DNA from: Desulforegulaceae bacterium
Lineage (GTDB): Bacteria; Desulfobacterota; Desulfobacteria; Desulfobacterales; JACKCP01
Direction: 5' to 3'
DNA: 64,000 nt
Assembly: GCA_034006035.1 (NCBI GenBank)
Contig: JAVETN010000002.1
Span: forward strand, 186,001-250,000
Part shown: positions 43,481 through 53,708 of the stretch, in pieces
Position numbering within the stretch: the first letter of the stretch is position 1
Layout of the letters: every line of letters starts with the position of its first letter
Program-made: the position numbers and the translations under genes
The notes under the pieces: generated by a model
The model's database searches: none
Told to the model about the DNA's origin: nothing
What the model saw: the letters and a program-made list of their open reading frames with translations, nothing else

Positions 43481-44698
43481 GTGATATATTTTGTAAGCCT
43501 TTCAGTTTTTACAGGCGTAACCCTTTCCTTGGTGGTTCTTCTTTTAATTGTAAAAAACAAGCTTTCTCCGGCAGGCAAAAATAAAATAATAATAAACGAA
43601 GATAAATCAAAAAGCATCGAAGTATCCAGCGGAACAAACCTATTAAACGCCCTTGTAAACGAAGGGATTCTACTTCCATCTGCCTGCGGAGGAGGAGGAA
43701 CCTGTGGATTGTGTAAACTTCAGGTCCTTGAAGGTGGAGGAGAAATTCTTCCCACTGAACTTGGCCATATAACAAGAAGCGAAAAAAAAGATCAAGTAAG
43801 ACTTGCATGTATGATGAGGGTCAGAGATGACCTTAAAATAAAAATTCCCGATGAAATATTTAATATTTCAGCTTATGATGCTGAAGTTGTTTCAAACGAC
43901 AACATTTCTACCTATATAAAAGAACTTATCCTCAAAGTTGATGATTCCCAAACCTTTGAATTCAAAGAAGGTACTTATATCCAAATAGAAGTGCCCCCCT
44001 ATGAAAACATAAAATTCAGTGATTTTGATATAGATGATCAATACATTGAAGAATGGGAAAGCGAAGGACTTCTTAATCTCACAGCTTCTTCCAGTGAAGA
44101 AGTCATCCGTGCCTATTCAATTGCAAATGCCCCCTATGAAAAAGACGTGATTCTTACAATAAGAATAGCAAATCCGCCTGAAGACAAACCTGATGTAATG
44201 CCAGGCCTTGGTACCTCATATCTCTTTACACTTAAACCCGGAGACAAGGTCAGATTCACAGGTCCTTACGGGGATTTCTTTGTAAAAGACACAGACAATG
44301 AAATCTGCTTTGTGGGAGGAGGTGCTGGAATGGCTCCAATGAGATGTCATATACTTCACCTTTTAAACACCCTTGATTCAAAAAGAAAAATCACCTTCTG
44401 GTACGGAGCAAGATCTGTAAGGGAAATTTTTTATGAGGACCTTTTCAGGGATCTTGAAAAAAAGCATGATAATTTCAAATTTTATATAGCCTTATCTGAA
44501 CCAATTGAATCGGAAAAATGGGATGGAATGACAGGATATATCCACCAGGCCCTTTATGATAATTATATTAAACAGCATAATTCACCGGAAGATATTGAAT
44601 ATTATCTTTGCGGCCCCCCAATAATGGTTGAGTCAGTAATTAAAATGCTTATAAACGAGGGAGTGGAAGAAGATTCAATTCTGTTTGATGCTTTTTAA
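43481..44698 (+). CDS. nqrF: Na+-NQR subunit F (NADH dehydrogenase / electron input)
   Basis: This 405-residue subunit takes electrons from NADH. An N-terminal helix (FVSLSVFTGVTLSLVVLLLI) anchors a 2Fe-2S ferredoxin domain with C69, C75 and C78 in SACGGGGTCGLC and a fourth Cys in RLACMM. The FAD domain shows RAYSIANAP, and the NAD domain GGGAGMAPMR, FWYGARSVREIF and YYLCGPPIM. Presence of this gene rather than rnfB distinguishes the operon as NQR. A GC-rich hairpin follows. Confidence 0.96.
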   Translation: MIYFVSLSVFTGVTLSLVVLLLIVKNKLSPAGKNKIIINEDKSKSIEVSSGTNLLNALVNEGILLPSACGGGGTCGLCKLQVLEGGGEILPTELGHITRSEKKDQVRLACMMRVRDDLKIKIPDEIFNISAYDAEVVSNDNISTYIKELILKVDDSQTFEFKEGTYIQIEVPPYENIKFSDFDIDDQYIEEWESEGLLNLTASSSEEVIRAYSIANAPYEKDVILTIRIANPPEDKPDVMPGLGTSYLFTLKPGDKVRFTGPYGDFFVKDTDNEICFVGGGAGMAPMRCHILHLLNTLDSKRKITFWYGARSVREIFYEDLFRDLEKKHDNFKFYIALSEPIESEKWDGMTGYIHQALYDNYIKQHNSPEDIEYYLCGPPIMVESVIKMLINEGVEEDSILFDAF

Positions 44699-44707
44699 TC
44701 CATAACA

Positions 44708-44737
44708 AACCGGGGGTTTTCCCCGGCTTTCAGCTTT
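44708..44737 (+). terminator. nqrF: Hairpin terminator after nqrF
   Basis: CCGGGG (44710-44715) pairs with CCCCGG (44721-44726) around GTTTT, flanked by AAA and CTTT, followed by a broken T run. Confidence 0.65.
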
Positions 44738-44783
44738 TAATAAAAAAACAAAAATACCCACAAATACAGCTAATCGCTACCAA

Positions 44784-45782
44784 CTAAAGATAAGAAATTT
44801 CTTCCTTTAACATACAGCAGGCAATTTTATAAAAAGGCTTTCCATTTTTGTCATAACTCAAATTACCCGGCTGAATTATTTTATTCAAAACACAACCTTC
44901 AGGTATATCAAGATCAAAAAGGGATTCTTCTGTTATGCCGCTGTTTTTTAATAAACGATTTTTATCAAACTCATAGGAATGAACAGGATAATCTTCGCAA
45001 AGAGGGCATTTGTATACCCTGTCATTTGGAAAAAGAAAGTAGTTGTCAGCAACAACACCCGCACATTCAAATTTTTCATCTAAGCCTAAAAAAACCTTTG
45101 GATAAGTGACTATAATTTTATGATCCCTTGCAATTTTATCGGCTATTTCAGGAACTACACTTTCCCAAGTACCTTTTGTAAGCTGTAATGAGCTTCCTTT
45201 TTCATCTGCAGAGCCTCTTATTCCTATCACCTGAATAAAAAATCGTGAAATTCCAAGATCTTTGACAAGATCATACATATTTTCAAGTTCATGGATGTTT
45301 TTAGAACTTACTGTATATATCAAGCTTGTGGTAAATCCTTTATCAGCAGCTTCTTTTATACCCCTGGTGCAAGTATCAAAAACACCTTTCCCTCTAATGG
45401 GATCGTTTGTTTCAGGGGAAGCTCCGTCAAGGCTGAAGCTAATAAAATCAAGATCTGAAGGCTTGATTTTATTTAAAATATCATTGAAAAGATATCCATT
45501 GGTATCAATTGTAATTGATGAATAACCAAGTTCTCCTGCTTTTTTTACTCCATAGGCAAGATTGGGATTTAAAGTCGGTTCTCCCCCAAGAAAAATCACA
45601 TTGGCCTCTTTGTTTTTATTTGAAAAAAACTTCAGCCACTCATAAATTTCCTGCTCAGAAAGTGTTTTGGTTCCGTGCTGAGAAGGATTTATATAGCAAT
45701 GTTTGCATTTAAGATTGCATTGGGTGAGAATATGAAAAAAAATATTTGTTGCATGTTTTTTAAAATCTACTGTCCGTTTCAT
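44784..45782 (-). CDS. Radical SAM/SPASM-like protein
   Basis: The protein has 332 residues. The 4Fe-4S/SAM motif CNLKCKHCY lies at ~22-30, followed by VIFLGGEPTLNPNL (~63-76), SFSLDGASPETNDPIRG and IQVIGIRGS. The C-terminal part has scattered cysteines (FECAG, YKCPLCEDYP, EGCVLNK, ACCML) that probably bind auxiliary clusters, as in SPASM or twitch domains. Enzymes of this type often modify peptides or mature other enzymes, but no precursor peptide gene is visible beside it. It converges on nqrF and shares orientation with the cNMP-binding gene. Confidence 0.82.
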   Translation of the reverse strand: MKRTVDFKKHATNIFFHILTQCNLKCKHCYINPSQHGTKTLSEQEIYEWLKFFSNKNKEANVIFLGGEPTLNPNLAYGVKKAGELGYSSITIDTNGYLFNDILNKIKPSDLDFISFSLDGASPETNDPIRGKGVFDTCTRGIKEAADKGFTTSLIYTVSSKNIHELENMYDLVKDLGISRFFIQVIGIRGSADEKGSSLQLTKGTWESVVPEIADKIARDHKIIVTYPKVFLGLDEKFECAGVVADNYFLFPNDRVYKCPLCEDYPVHSYEFDKNRLLKNSGITEESLFDLDIPEGCVLNKIIQPGNLSYDKNGKPFYKIACCMLKEEISYL

Positions 45783-45863
45783 TTTATAATAAAACCTTGA
45801 ATTTCCTTATTATATTTAAATTAATCTCAAATAAACCATGAAAGTGATAGTTGAAAATTTAAC

Positions 45864-46376
45864 TTATTCCTGTTTGGATTTGTAAAACTCAATCTCATCT
45901 TTAGCCTTTATAAGCTCATCATTGGCAAGTCTTAATCTTGCAGAAAGATACTCTGCAAATATCCTGTATAAAAGCAAAAGAAAGTCAAGTCTTTCTTCTC
46001 TATTGTCTTCTGACATTATCCTGTCCCCTGCTCCGGTATTTACTGCAAGACACATGGATTCATTAACTGAAAGAACAGAAGCTGATCTACCCTGCTTGTC
46101 AATCAGTCTCATTTCACCAAAAATTTCTCCCATTTTTTTTATTCTGGAAATTTCATGGGAGTTTTTTACAATCCTTACTTCTCCGTCAAGAAGAAAATAA
46201 AGCCAAGGGTCTGAATCACCCTCCCTGATAATTGTTTCACCATCTTTATATTTTCTGATTTTGCTAAGCCTTAAAAGATTGGAAAGACTATCAAGTTCAA
46301 AATTTCTAAGAGCAGGTATTCTCATGAGTTTTTGAATGTTTTCAATATTGTCTTTTAAATATTTTGTTTCCTTCAC
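45864..46376 (-). CDS. Cyclic nucleotide-binding domain protein
   Basis: This 170-residue protein is built around one Crp-type cNMP-binding domain: LRLSKIRKYKDGETIIREGD (~30-49), FLLDGEVRIVKN and the phosphate-binding cassette GEIFGEMRLIDKQGRSASV (~83-101). No helix-turn-helix follows; instead there is a C-terminal helical stretch (LSARLRLANDELIKAKDEIE) that may be a coiled coil. It is therefore more likely a signalling adaptor than a DNA-binding regulator. The ~180 bases upstream contain no gene. Confidence 0.82.
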   Translation of the reverse strand: MKETKYLKDNIENIQKLMRIPALRNFELDSLSNLLRLSKIRKYKDGETIIREGDSDPWLYFLLDGEVRIVKNSHEISRIKKMGEIFGEMRLIDKQGRSASVLSVNESMCLAVNTGAGDRIMSEDNREERLDFLLLLYRIFAEYLSARLRLANDELIKAKDEIEFYKSKQE

Positions 46377-46556
46377 GGCAAATCCCTTTACACAAATTTT
46401 ACTAAGCCATCTTTTACCTGAATTTACATCTATTTTAATAATATAAACTTTTTAAAATTTTCAACAACTCATGATTACATATTTTGTTATTTAAGTGAAC
46501 CTATATCCTTTTAGATAATTCAGGTAAATTCATCTAGATGAAAACTTTTTAAACAT

Positions 46557-47945
46557 TCATTTAGAAAATGAAACAGGATATTCTCCGTCAAAACAAGCCT
46601 TGCAAAACCCTTGATCTGGAAGTGAAATTCCTGTTGATTCAAGAAGTCCTTCAAGGCTTAAATAATGAAGAGTGTCAAGATCAAGATAAGTTCTTAGTTC
46701 ATCCACAGTTTTTTTGGCTGCAACAAGTTCTCCCCTGCTTGAAAAATCTATTCCATAAACACAAGGGAATCTATGGGGAGGGCAGCTTATCCTCATGTGT
46801 ATTTTTTTAACTCCAAGATCCCTTAGAGCCTTCACCCTTGTTTTTGCAGTTGTGCCTCTTATTATTGAATCTTCAACTATTATTATTTCTTTATTTTTTA
46901 AAACCTCTTTAACAGGGTTAAGTTTGATTCTCACCCCAAATTCCCTCATTTCCTGGGTAGGCTGAATAAAGGTTCTTCCAACATAGTGGTTTCTTATCAT
47001 ACCCATTTCAAAAGGAATTTTTGATTCTTTAGAATAACCTATGGCAGCATAAACCCCTGAATCTGGAAAAGGCATTACAATATCAGCATCAACAGGAGCT
47101 TCCTTTGCAAGCTGAATTCCATGTGATTTTCTCATCTCATAAACATTTTTCCCGAAAAAAGTTGAATCAGGTCTTGCAAAATAAATATACTCAAAAATGC
47201 AAAATGCTCTTTTAGCAGGCTTAGGGCTGTTTATGCTTCTGATTCCGTCTTTGTTAATAATTACAATTTCACCTGGTTCCAGTTCTCGTAAAAACTCTGC
47301 CTGAACAAGATCAAGGGCACAGGTTTCAGAAGAAAGAACATATTTTCCATTTAATTTACCAATACAAAGAGGCCTGAAACTATGGGGGTCTTTTATTCCT
47401 ATAAGTTCTCCATTACTTGTCATGGCAATAAAGGAAAATGCTCCTTCAAGTTTTTCAGCTGTTTTTACAAGAGCTGTTTCAAGATTATTTCCTTTAAGAT
47501 TTTTTACAAACACATGGATGGCAATTTCACTGTCCATTGTTGTCTGAAAAATTGAGCCGTCATCCTCAAGCTCTTTTTTCAGGATATGGGAATTGGTAAG
47601 ATTTCCATTGTGTACAAGGGCAAAAGACATATTTTTATGTTGAACAAGAAAAGGCTGGGTATTTTCAACCATTGAGTTACCAGCAGTGGAATATCTTACA
47701 TGGCCTATGGCAAGATTTCCTTTTAAACTTTCAAGATCTTCCTTTGAAAAAACATCTGGAACAAGACCCATCCCTTTTTTGCATTGAATTTTTTTGTCAT
47801 CAGAAAGCACACTGATTCCAGCACTTTCCTGACCTCTGTGCTGAAGGGCATAAAGTCCAAAATATGTGAGCTGTGCCGCATCTTTGTGATCTAAAATCCC
47901 AAAAATTCCGCAGGCTTCCCTTGGTCTGTTTTCTGAACAAAACAT
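46557..47945 (-). CDS. purF: Amidophosphoribosyltransferase
   Basis: This 462-residue enzyme makes phosphoribosylamine from PRPP and glutamine, the first step of purine synthesis. An 11-residue propeptide precedes CGIFGI, so Cys12 would become the N-terminal nucleophile after self-cleavage. The PRPP-binding motif is IIIVEDSIIRGTTAK (~355-369). Cysteines in FPCVYGID and FCKACFDGEYP match the 4Fe-4S ligands of the Bacillus-type enzyme. It is the third gene after carA and carB, five bases beyond the carB stop, suggesting co-regulated purine and pyrimidine entry enzymes. Confidence 0.95.
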   Translation of the reverse strand: MFCSENRPREACGIFGILDHKDAAQLTYFGLYALQHRGQESAGISVLSDDKKIQCKKGMGLVPDVFSKEDLESLKGNLAIGHVRYSTAGNSMVENTQPFLVQHKNMSFALVHNGNLTNSHILKKELEDDGSIFQTTMDSEIAIHVFVKNLKGNNLETALVKTAEKLEGAFSFIAMTSNGELIGIKDPHSFRPLCIGKLNGKYVLSSETCALDLVQAEFLRELEPGEIVIINKDGIRSINSPKPAKRAFCIFEYIYFARPDSTFFGKNVYEMRKSHGIQLAKEAPVDADIVMPFPDSGVYAAIGYSKESKIPFEMGMIRNHYVGRTFIQPTQEMREFGVRIKLNPVKEVLKNKEIIIVEDSIIRGTTAKTRVKALRDLGVKKIHMRISCPPHRFPCVYGIDFSSRGELVAAKKTVDELRTYLDLDTLHYLSLEGLLESTGISLPDQGFCKACFDGEYPVSFSK

Positions 47946-47950
47946 TAGAT

Positions 47951-50900
47951 TTAATAATACTCCTGAATTGGTTTTACTTTGATTTCATTTTGTTTAAGAG
48001 CCTTTACGGCAAGACAATAGGTTGCTGCGCCCTCTGTTGTAGTGGTGTATGGAATTCCAAAACTTAAGGCAGCTCTTCTTATCTTATATCCGTCTTTTTC
48101 AGTTCTTGAACTTCCGCTGGGTGTATTAAAAACAAGGGAAATTGAATTGTTTTTTATTTCATCAACAACATGGGGTCTTCCAACAGAAACTTTTCTTACC
48201 ATTGTATTTTTTATCCCCTGCTCTTCAAAAAAAGCAGATGTTCCCCTTGTTGCCATAATTTCAAATCCAAGGTCAATAAAATCCTTTGCAATTACAGCAG
48301 CTTTTTCCTTGTCTTCATTTCTTACACTTATAAAAACCCTGCCCGATTCAGGAAGTTTCTGCCCTGCCCCGTAAATTGATTTTGCTATGGCATTTCCAAG
48401 CTCTTTGTCTATTCCCATTACTTCACCTGTAGACTTCATTTCAGGACCTAAAACAAGATCAACTTCAGGAAATTTATTAAAAGGAAGAACAACTTCTTTT
48501 ACAGCATAATGGGGAAGATCATGATAATCCTTAAGTCCTAGTTCGTCTATGGTTTTACCCAGCATAACTTTTGTGGCCATTTTTGCCAGGGGAACTCCGG
48601 TTGCCTTGCTTACAAAAGGAATTGTTCTTGAAGCTCTTGGATTTACTTCAATAATATAAAGTTCATTGTTTTTTACTGCATACTGAACATTCATAAGACC
48701 AATAACCTCAAGCTCCTTTGCCATGGAACCTGTTGCAGTTCTTATTTCTTCAATTATTTCATCAGAAAGGCTGTATGGAGGAATAACACAGGCACTGTCA
48801 CCTGAATGAATCCCTGCTTCTTCAATATGCTGCATAATTCCGCCAATTATTGTTTTTTTCCCGTCTGAAAGGGCATCAACATCAATTTCAATGGCTCCTT
48901 GCAAAAATTTATCTATTAAAACAGGATGACCTTCTGAAACTGCAAATCCATATTTTGAAAACTCTTTAAGATCTTGTCTATTATAAACAATTTTCATGGC
49001 TCTTCCGCCAAGAACATAGGAAGGCCTTACAAGCACAGGGTACCCAAGCTCTTCTGCTACTGTGATTGCTTCAGTTTCTGAAAAGGCAATTCCGCTTTCA
49101 GGCTGTCTTAATCCAAGCTTGTTAAGCATTGACTGGAACTCTTCCCTGTCTTCTGCCTTATTTATGTTTGAAGGACTTGTTCCAATTATTTTCACTCCTG
49201 CCTTTTCAAGCTGAAGTGCTAGATTAAGAGGAGTCTGCCCCCCGAACTGAACAATTACTCCGTCGGGATTTTCAGCTTTTACTATATGAAGAACATCCTC
49301 TTTTGTAAGAGGTTCAAAATAAAGTTTATCTGAAATATCATAGTCTGTGCTTACTGTTTCAGGGTTTGAATTCACCATTATTGATTCAACCCCTTCTTCT
49401 TTTAAAGCAAAAGAAGCGTGAACACAGCAGTAATCAAACTCTATACCCTGGCCTATTCGATTTGGACCGCCCCCAAGAATCATTACCTTTTTACAATCAT
49501 TTATTCTTGATTCATCAATTTGCTCATAGGTTGAATAAAAATATGGAGTTAAGGCTGGAAATTCTCCAGAGCAGGTATCAACAAGCTTATAAACAGGAAA
49601 TATTTTATTTTTATCTCTAAACTCTTCAATTTCTTCAATTTTTTTATCTAAAAGATTTGAAAGCTGAATATCTGAAAATCCCATTTTTTTAGCTTGATAA
49701 AAAAGCTCTTTGTCTATGTTTGAGCCTGCTTTTTTTATAACTTCTTCAAAATCAACAATTTGTTTTATCTGATTAAGAAACCAGGGATCAATTGAAGTTG
49801 CCTTGGATATCTCTTCAATGGTCATTCCTTTTTTAAGGGCATATCTTAAATAAAAAAGCCTTTGGGAATTTGGAGTCACAAGCTTGTACATGAGTTCTTC
49901 TGTTTCAGGAAGCTCAATATCTTTTCCATCACAACCAAGTCCGGCTCTTCCTGTTTCAAGGGATCTCAAGGCTTTTTGAAGAGACTCTTTAAAAGTTCTT
50001 CCAATTGACATTGTTTCACCAACCGATTTCATTGTGGTTGTTAAAACGTCTTTTGTTTCAGGAAACTTTTCAAATGTCCATCTTGGGATTTTTAAAACAA
50101 CATAATCTATTGAAGGCTCAAAAGATGCCATTGTCTGGCCTGTTATATCGTTTTTAAGCTCATCCAGTGAATACCCTATTGCAAGTTTTGCTGCAATTTT
50201 TGCTATGGGATAACCAGTTGCTTTTGAAGCAAGGGCAGAACTTCTGGAAACCCTTGGATTCATTTCAACAACTATCATATCTCCGTTTTTGGGGTTTATA
50301 GCAAACTGAACATTTGAGCCTCCGGTTTCAACACCGATTTCCCTTATAATGGCAATGGAGGCATCTCTTAATGCTTTATATTCCTTATCAGTCAATGTCT
50401 GGGCAGGAGCAACAGTTATACTGTCTCCTGTATGAACTCCCATTGCATCAATATTTTCAATTGAGCAAATAATTACAACATTGTCTTTTCTGTCCCTTAC
50501 AACCTCAATTTCGTATTCTTTCCATCCAAGCACAGACTCTTCAATCATTATCTGATCAATCATACTGGCATCAAGGCCTGACTTTGCAACAGCTTCAAGC
50601 TCTTCCCGGTTGTAGGCAACTCCTCCGCCTGTACCTCCAAGGGTGTAACTTGGTCTTATTATAAGAGGAAAACCAATTGAGTCGGCAATTTGCCTTGCTT
50701 CATCCATTGATTGGGCAAACCCGCTTTTGGGAACCCTTAACCCGATTTTATCCATGGCTTCCCTGAATTGCTCCCTGTCTTCAGCTTTTTCTATTGCCTC
50801 AACAGACACACCTATCATTTCAACATTGTATTTTTTCAAAATACCTTTTTTGGCAGCTTCAACAGCCACATTAAGACCTGTTTGTCCACCTATGGTGGGA

Positions 50901-51160
50901 AGGATTGCATCAGGTCTTTCTTTTTCAATAATTTTTTCTAAAATATCTGAATTAACTGGTTCAATATAGGTTTTATCGGCCATCTCAGGATCAGTCATTA
51001 TTGTTGCAGGATTACTGTTTACAAGAATAACTTCATATCCTTCTTCTCTTAATGCTTTGCATGCCTGGGTGCCGGAATAGTCAAATTCACAAGCCTGTCC
51101 TATGACAATGGGACCTGCTCCTATTATCAAAATTTTTTTAATATCTGTTCTTTTGGGCAT
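47951..51160 (-). CDS. carB: Carbamoyl-phosphate synthase large subunit
   Basis: This 1069-residue enzyme makes carbamoyl phosphate for pyrimidines and arginine. Two ATP-grasp halves are evident: [20 protein letters not shown] at the start of half one and [20 protein letters not shown] (~560) at the start of half two. Each is followed by [10 protein letters not shown] or [10 protein letters not shown] and an ATP-binding loop ([21 protein letters not shown]). The C-terminal allosteric domain (~935-1069) has [20 protein letters not shown]. It lies between carA and purF in one transcription unit. Confidence 0.96.
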   Translation of the reverse strand: MPKRTDIKKILIIGAGPIVIGQACEFDYSGTQACKALREEGYEVILVNSNPATIMTDPEMADKTYIEPVNSDILEKIIEKERPDAILPTIGGQTGLNVAVEAAKKGILKKYNVEMIGVSVEAIEKAEDREQFREAMDKIGLRVPKSGFAQSMDEARQIADSIGFPLIIRPSYTLGGTGGGVAYNREELEAVAKSGLDASMIDQIMIEESVLGWKEYEIEVVRDRKDNVVIICSIENIDAMGVHTGDSITVAPAQTLTDKEYKALRDASIAIIREIGVETGGSNVQFAINPKNGDMIVVEMNPRVSRSSALASKATGYPIAKIAAKLAIGYSLDELKNDITGQTMASFEPSIDYVVLKIPRWTFEKFPETKDVLTTTMKSVGETMSIGRTFKESLQKALRSLETGRAGLGCDGKDIELPETEELMYKLVTPNSQRLFYLRYALKKGMTIEEISKATSIDPWFLNQIKQIVDFEEVIKKAGSNIDKELFYQAKKMGFSDIQLSNLLDKKIEEIEEFRDKNKIFPVYKLVDTCSGEFPALTPYFYSTYEQIDESRINDCKKVMILGGGPNRIGQGIEFDYCCVHASFALKEEGVESIMVNSNPETVSTDYDISDKLYFEPLTKEDVLHIVKAENPDGVIVQFGGQTPLNLALQLEKAGVKIIGTSPSNINKAEDREEFQSMLNKLGLRQPESGIAFSETEAITVAEELGYPVLVRPSYVLGGRAMKIVYNRQDLKEFSKYGFAVSEGHPVLIDKFLQGAIEIDVDALSDGKKTIIGGIMQHIEEAGIHSGDSACVIPPYSLSDEIIEEIRTATGSMAKELEVIGLMNVQYAVKNNELYIIEVNPRASRTIPFVSKATGVPLAKMATKVMLGKTIDELGLKDYHDLPHYAVKEVVLPFNKFPEVDLVLGPEMKSTGEVMGIDKELGNAIAKSIYGAGQKLPESGRVFISVRNEDKEKAAVIAKDFIDLGFEIMATRGTSAFFEEQGIKNTMVRKVSVGRPHVVDEIKNNSISLVFNTPSGSSRTEKDGYKIRRAALSFGIPYTTTTEGAATYCLAVKALKQNEIKVKPIQEYY

Positions 51161-51178
51161 AACCCTTAAATCTTCCTT

Positions 51179-52324
51179 TTATTGTTCTTTAGTTTTAAAA
51201 TCATTTATCATTTTTTTTAAATCTGAAAAAAAACCCGACGAGTTCTCAAGGCCTGGAGAAGCTTCAGGAAGGTGTTGAACGCAGATTAGAGAAAATTCTT
51301 TGTGTTTGAAACCTTCAATTGTATCATCATTTAGATTCAGGTGAGTAATCTTAACTTTACCTTGATCAATACTTTCAGTTTCAATTGCAAATCCGTGATT
51401 TTGTGCTCTTGATTCTATACTTCCGTCTTCTTTTTTTACTGGATTATTTGGCCCTCTATGCCCATGTTTCAGCTTAAAAGTGTTTCCACCCACAGCAAGC
51501 CCGGCAAGTCCGGTTCCAAGACAAATTCCAAAAATCGGCTTAAACCCTAAAATATTTTTAATTGTTTCAACTGCATAATCTAAAGGCTTTGGATCTCCTG
51601 GCCCGTTTGAAAGAAAAACTCCGTCAGGATCAAGGTTTTTGACTTCATAAGAACTTGTAAATGCCGGAACAACAAGAACTTCAAAATCATTTAAATCCAA
51701 AAGGTTTAAAACACTGAAACTTACTCCAAAATCAAAAACACAGATTTTATTTTTTCCTTTTGACTTCCAAACTTTGTCGCCTGAATCCAGGTTATCAAGA
51801 AATGTTTTACCCTTATTATCCCAAAAATAAGGTTTTGTTGTTGTAAGATTTTTTACAAGATCCCTGCCTTCTATTAAAGGGAAACTTTTAGCTTTTTCAA
51901 CAAGATTTTGCGGGCAATCTGTTTCATAAGTGGAAATAAAACCACGCATGGTTCCGCTTTCCCTTAAATGAACAACAAGTCCTCTTGTGTCTAAATCATG
52001 GATCCCTAAAATATTTTCTGACTGAAGATAAGCCGAAAGGCTTTTGGTTGATCTGTAATTGCTGGGGTAATTTTGATATTCTTTAACAATAAAAGATGAA
52101 ACCTGAATTTTATCTGATTCCACATCCTCATCATTAACCCCGTAACTGCCGATAAGAGGATAGGTCATTACCACCATTTGACCGCTATAGGAAGGATTTG
52201 TCAAAACCTCCTGATAACCGGTCATACCTGTATTAAAAACAAGCTCCCCGCCCGATTCTCCGGGCCCGGTAAAACTCTTGCACGGAAATATAGTCCCGTC
52301 TTCCAGGGCAAGAACTGCTTTCAT
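51179..52324 (-). CDS. carA: Carbamoyl-phosphate synthase small subunit, altered glutaminase site
   Basis: This 381-residue protein normally hydrolyses glutamine and passes ammonia to CarB. The N-terminal domain is ordinary (FTGPGESGGELVFNTGMTGY). The class I glutaminase domain keeps the nucleophile Cys268 in GICLG and the NHGFA motif, but the usual GHQ after CLG reads GTG (270-272). The VQYHPEA motif reads VQHLPEA (H351-L352-P353-E354), so the residue at the catalytic His position is Leu. The DNA is unambiguous at both places. Glutamine use may be reduced, with free ammonia as nitrogen source; this is inference. It is the first gene of carA-carB-purF. Confidence 0.92.
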   Translation of the reverse strand: MKAVLALEDGTIFPCKSFTGPGESGGELVFNTGMTGYQEVLTNPSYSGQMVVMTYPLIGSYGVNDEDVESDKIQVSSFIVKEYQNYPSNYRSTKSLSAYLQSENILGIHDLDTRGLVVHLRESGTMRGFISTYETDCPQNLVEKAKSFPLIEGRDLVKNLTTTKPYFWDNKGKTFLDNLDSGDKVWKSKGKNKICVFDFGVSFSVLNLLDLNDFEVLVVPAFTSSYEVKNLDPDGVFLSNGPGDPKPLDYAVETIKNILGFKPIFGICLGTGLAGLAVGGNTFKLKHGHRGPNNPVKKEDGSIESRAQNHGFAIETESIDQGKVKITHLNLNDDTIEGFKHKEFSLICVQHLPEASPGLENSSGFFSDLKKMINDFKTKEQ

Positions 52325-52523
52325 AAAAAGCCCCCTTTGAGGTTATTTAAAAAAAATCAGCTAAATATAGCATAATAATATCTGATTACAACTTTTAAAT
52401 TATACATTCAGTCGCCGTTAACTACCATAGAAAAGTTTATAAAATTAAACAAACAAGCTTAATTTTTGTGTTATATTTAAGAAAATAATTTTTAATTTTA
52501 CAAAAAGGCAGGTAACCCAGCCA

Positions 52524-53639
52524 ATGAAAATTTATAAAGTAGGCGGAAAAATAAGAGATCAGCTTCTTGGAATAAAAAGTTATGATTCTGATTATGTTAT
52601 ATTTGAAGCTGATGAAAAACAACTTTTGGAAAAACTTCCAGATATTAAAAAAATAGGAAAAAAAAAGCCTGTTTATATTTCTAAGGGCAATGAATATACA
52701 ATTTCTGAATTTGAAAGCATTGAAAAAGACCTTGAATCAAGAGATCTTACAATTAATGCAATTGCAAAATCTGAAGAAGATAAAATCATTTCTCACCCAA
52801 AAGCTTTAAAAGATATTGAAGAAAAAATTTTACGCCCTGTTTCAATAAAAAACTTTTTTGATGATCCTTTAAGAGTTTTTAGAGCCGCAAGGTTTTCTGC
52901 TGTATTTCCTGATTTTAAAGTGTCTGAAGAGCTTATTAATGCAATGAAACTCACCAAAGAAAAAGGACTTACAAAAAATATTTCGGCCGAAAGAGTGGGA
53001 AATGAATTAAGAAAAGCATTTGAAGCTAAAAGACCGGAAAATTTCATTAGTCTTTTAAATGATACAGGCAATTTAAGCCCCTGGTTTAAAGAATTTGAAA
53101 ATGCAGATAAAATCCCTGCAGGGCCTGAAAAATTTCACGGAAAAAATACAGTATTTGACCATACTCTGGACTGTATGCAAAAAGTTTATGGATCAAGCCT
53201 TCTTGTGTGGATGGCATTTTGTCATGATCTTGGTAAAATAAAAACCCCAAAAGAGATTCTTCCCTCCCATTATGGCCATGAAAAAACAGGAGCCAGGCTT
53301 GCAAATAACATTGGAAAAAGATTAAAACTTCCTTCAAAATTTATAAAAGCAGGAATAACTTCAGCAAAATACCATATGAAAACTGGTGTTTACAATGAGT
53401 TAAAACCTTCAACAAGAGTAAAGCTTTTAATGGAGCTCTACAATAAAGGATTTTTAAGAGAAGTTTTTATTATAACAAATGCAGATAAAGGAATAGATTA
53501 TTTTGATCAGGCTGAAAAAGATCTTGAAAAAATTTTAAAAATCAAGCTTCCTGAAGAAAAAAAAGAGCTTGGTAAAAAATCAGGAGAAATACTTTTTCAA
53601 ATGAGATGTGAAGCTTTGCAAGATAAGTTTTCATATTAA
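52524..53639 (+). CDS. cca: CCA-adding tRNA nucleotidyltransferase with HD domain
   Basis: This 371-residue multifunctional-type enzyme adds or repairs the 3' CCA of tRNAs. The nucleotidyltransferase head has GGKIRDQLLG and the DSD metal pair (~20-24). RDLTINAIA (~75-83) and DPLRVFRAARF (~113-123) are the NTP-selecting motifs. An HD phosphohydrolase domain follows with FDHTLDCM and FCHDLGK (~234-240). The length is somewhat shorter than E. coli Cca (412). It stands alone; the ~200 bases upstream to carA hold no visible gene. Confidence 0.92.
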   Translation: MKIYKVGGKIRDQLLGIKSYDSDYVIFEADEKQLLEKLPDIKKIGKKKPVYISKGNEYTISEFESIEKDLESRDLTINAIAKSEEDKIISHPKALKDIEEKILRPVSIKNFFDDPLRVFRAARFSAVFPDFKVSEELINAMKLTKEKGLTKNISAERVGNELRKAFEAKRPENFISLLNDTGNLSPWFKEFENADKIPAGPEKFHGKNTVFDHTLDCMQKVYGSSLLVWMAFCHDLGKIKTPKEILPSHYGHEKTGARLANNIGKRLKLPSKFIKAGITSAKYHMKTGVYNELKPSTRVKLLMELYNKGFLREVFIITNADKGIDYFDQAEKDLEKILKIKLPEEKKELGKKSGEILFQMRCEALQDKFSY

Positions 53640-53708
53640 ACAAATAAAGGTGATAAATCAGAGTTTTTCCTCTATACTAATATTAATTCCCTTGAAAAGG
53701 AGATAAGC

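Noticed and set aside
38984-44698. Operon read as rnfCDGEA(B)
   Set aside because: The first protein has RnfC-like clusters, but the last gene is NqrF (2Fe-2S + FAD + NADH domains), the second protein has the NqrB N-terminal region, and the first protein's body follows NqrA. It is therefore nqr.
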